Positions 62,273 through 64,000 of a DNA stretch of 64,000 nt are shown piece by piece. The position numbers were made by a program, and so were the translations under genes. The stretch is taken from NCBI GenBank assembly GCA_902729315.2, contig LR746270.1, positions 7,945,221 through 8,009,220 of the forward strand. The letters run 5' to 3'. Each line of letters begins with the position of its first letter. Position 1 is the stretch's first letter. The notes under the pieces were generated by a model that saw only the letters and a program-made list of their open reading frames with translations, searched no databases and was not told the DNA's origin. The stretch comes from Spirodela intermedia. Lineage: Eukaryota > Streptophyta > Magnoliopsida > Alismatales > Araceae.

Positions 62273-64000
62273 GTGCCAACAACTTTGATAGTTGACAAAC
62301 TCCAGCTTTGAATCCCTCAACAAACTTTTGTTATCATCAATACTATACATTTAATCCTTCAACATCTTTATCATTTTATTGATGAAGCTTCTAGGGTGCA
62401 TTGTGATCTTTATCATTATTGATTATTTCTCTAATAATAATATGTTCATGCCAACACAAACAAATAATGTAATAAAAAGGTGGCATGCTTTAATAATATG
62501 TCTCTCTATACAAAATGATAAATCTATGGGGCTTGCTTTAATGTTCATTTGTCACTCTTTGATCATTCTCTTTCCACATATGGGCACTTACTTGAAGTTA
62601 TTGAAATTTTCTGTTTATAAATGGATGGTTAATCAAAGTAGATCAATGGTATGTTAAAAGAGTAGTTCAGTAGAAAAACCAAACCAAGTTATTAGATATT
62701 GCCTAATTATCATGCGATCTCTCCTAAAGCTTGACAACATGTTGATCATCACTCGAGTTAATGGTAGAACAATAATTTTTGTCCCCATCAAAGATCACAA
62801 AGTAAGTTAAGCTATTTCATTGCTTAGTAGTGTCAAGGTTTTTGTATGTATGTCAAAGAATCATGTAAATTTTTAACACATGTGGGGCACTGGATGAAAA
62901 TATGTATATACAATGGTTTAATGTTAATGACTATGTCTTGCTCCACTGACATATAAAATATATATGTGGATTCTTATATGGTTGGATAAATTATGATGGG
63001 TGAGGTGAATTGTTTTTTAATTTTTTAATTATTTAAATATACATTAATAACTTAGTTATATTGATAAATTAATATAAAAATAAAATGAATCAAACTAAAT
63101 TTTGAATACCGAATTTTAAAGTGGTTCAGTCAAACTACTTTAGCTTATATTGACATTAAAGGAATTCACTTCATTCTACAATTTCACAACTAAAGTACAC
63201 TTAATTTTGTTGAGATTAAGAACCTTTATATCTCAAAACTTTATGAGCTTATGATCTTTCCACCTAGAAATCTAAATTTAAAAGTCCTAAATATCCTTAT
63301 TATAGACATGTTGTAAGTGACTCAATAACAATGTGATTACATCGACAACATGGCACAAGTGTCTGAAGTATTTTACACACCACTCATCAAAACATATAAA
63401 CAATTAACTTAGAATTAAGTTATCACATCTTTCAAATATCATTTAGTGCACCAAGAGTTGACAGACTCAAAAGGTGTTACATTGAGGGAAAAAATGCTTG
63501 AGACTTCAGATGACATCCACAATTCGTTTGACATGATATGACTAGAGAGTAGTTGACAAAGACAAGGAATATCCTTTGAAATAGCTGTCACAATCTAAAA
63601 ATCATGTATTATCTCATTGTCTTAGTTTTGAAACTTTCTCTTTAAAGGTCAGGCTAGACTTTTTTTTTTTCTTATTGGGTTAAATGTTTGGGCTTAAGCT
63701 AATTTTAATAGGCACATGTAGATTCTGAAAAATACAAAAAAAAAAAAAAACCATGGATTTTTTTTAAAAATAGAACTCTCATAATACTTCAAATTTTTAT
63801 GTGTGCCTTTTAATTTTTAATTTTACTTTGAAGTAGCTTTCTATTGAATATTTTCACAGTTTGCTTTGTGATATATTTTTAAATAAATATTATTTTAATT
63901 AGATAGGTCAAACTTTTACATTATTTTTCACTTGAATGAAAAAATTACGTCAGTAATCTTGTAAAATCAATAACATATCAATGTCTTAATAGCTTTCTTC
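59101..64000. other. AT-rich intergenic region, no gene recognised
   Basis: Nearly 4.9 kb. The first 450 bp are less AT-rich and end in a CT run (about 59524-59552). A second CT run lies at 62244-62271. Short open frames, including 62379-62657, have no recognisable domain. No LTR or RNA gene was seen. Confidence 0.6.
62244..62271. repeat. (CT)n microsatellite
   Basis: An uninterrupted CT dinucleotide run in intergenic DNA. Confidence 0.9.

Overview
This is a piece of a plant nuclear genome. The evidence is GT-AG introns, class III (secretory plant) peroxidases, a plastid-type acyltransferase with an N-terminal transit region, and degenerate Ty1/copia and Ty3/gypsy retrotransposons. The exons are very GC-rich and the intergenic DNA is AT-rich, which suggests a monocot. 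That is inference; the species cannot be read from the window. I saw no tRNA or rRNA gene, no CRISPR array and no bacterial-type operon.

Bases 1-25500 hold a peroxidase amplification. Two paralogous types occur in six copies and mixed orientation. Type b is at 1-166 (minus, cut by the window edge), 7633-8745 (plus) and 22842-23954 (minus). Type a is at 1230-2345 (plus), 16567-17682 (minus) and 19515-20630 (plus). Each complete gene has one intron, and each protein has the eight disulfide cysteines and the haem and catalytic residues of the family. Long inverted repeats link the copies: 1-907 pairs with 6894-7798, and 905-3460 pairs with 15456-18004. The three type-a genes encode the same protein. 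The head-to-head pair at 16.6-20.6 kb shares a 1,813-bp tract with no length difference, inside flanks that are clearly diverged, which looks like gene conversion. A 252-bp 3' exon fragment lies downstream of two type-a genes. A dead Ty1/copia element fills about 9.3-13.4 kb.

Bases 25500-44300 are transposon-rich. A minus-strand Ty3/gypsy element spans 28497-44297, with 5-bp duplications GATTG at both ends. A plus-strand Ty3/gypsy element of Athila-like sequence (31110-41424) sits inside it. The inner element has two 1,631-bp LTRs, a tRNA-Asp primer site and TATAT duplications. It interrupts the outer element exactly at its reverse-transcriptase active-site motif. Both are inactive.

Bases 46880-58910 are conserved gene space with three housekeeping genes. 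A plastid lysophosphatidic acid acyltransferase (minus, five exons) is divergent from a BCNT/SWC5 homologue (plus, five coding exons). That gene converges on a mitochondrial dihydrolipoamide dehydrogenase (minus, two exons), whose 3.9-kb intron appears to use a GC donor. From 59.1 kb to the end I recognise no gene. CT/GA microsatellites are frequent throughout.
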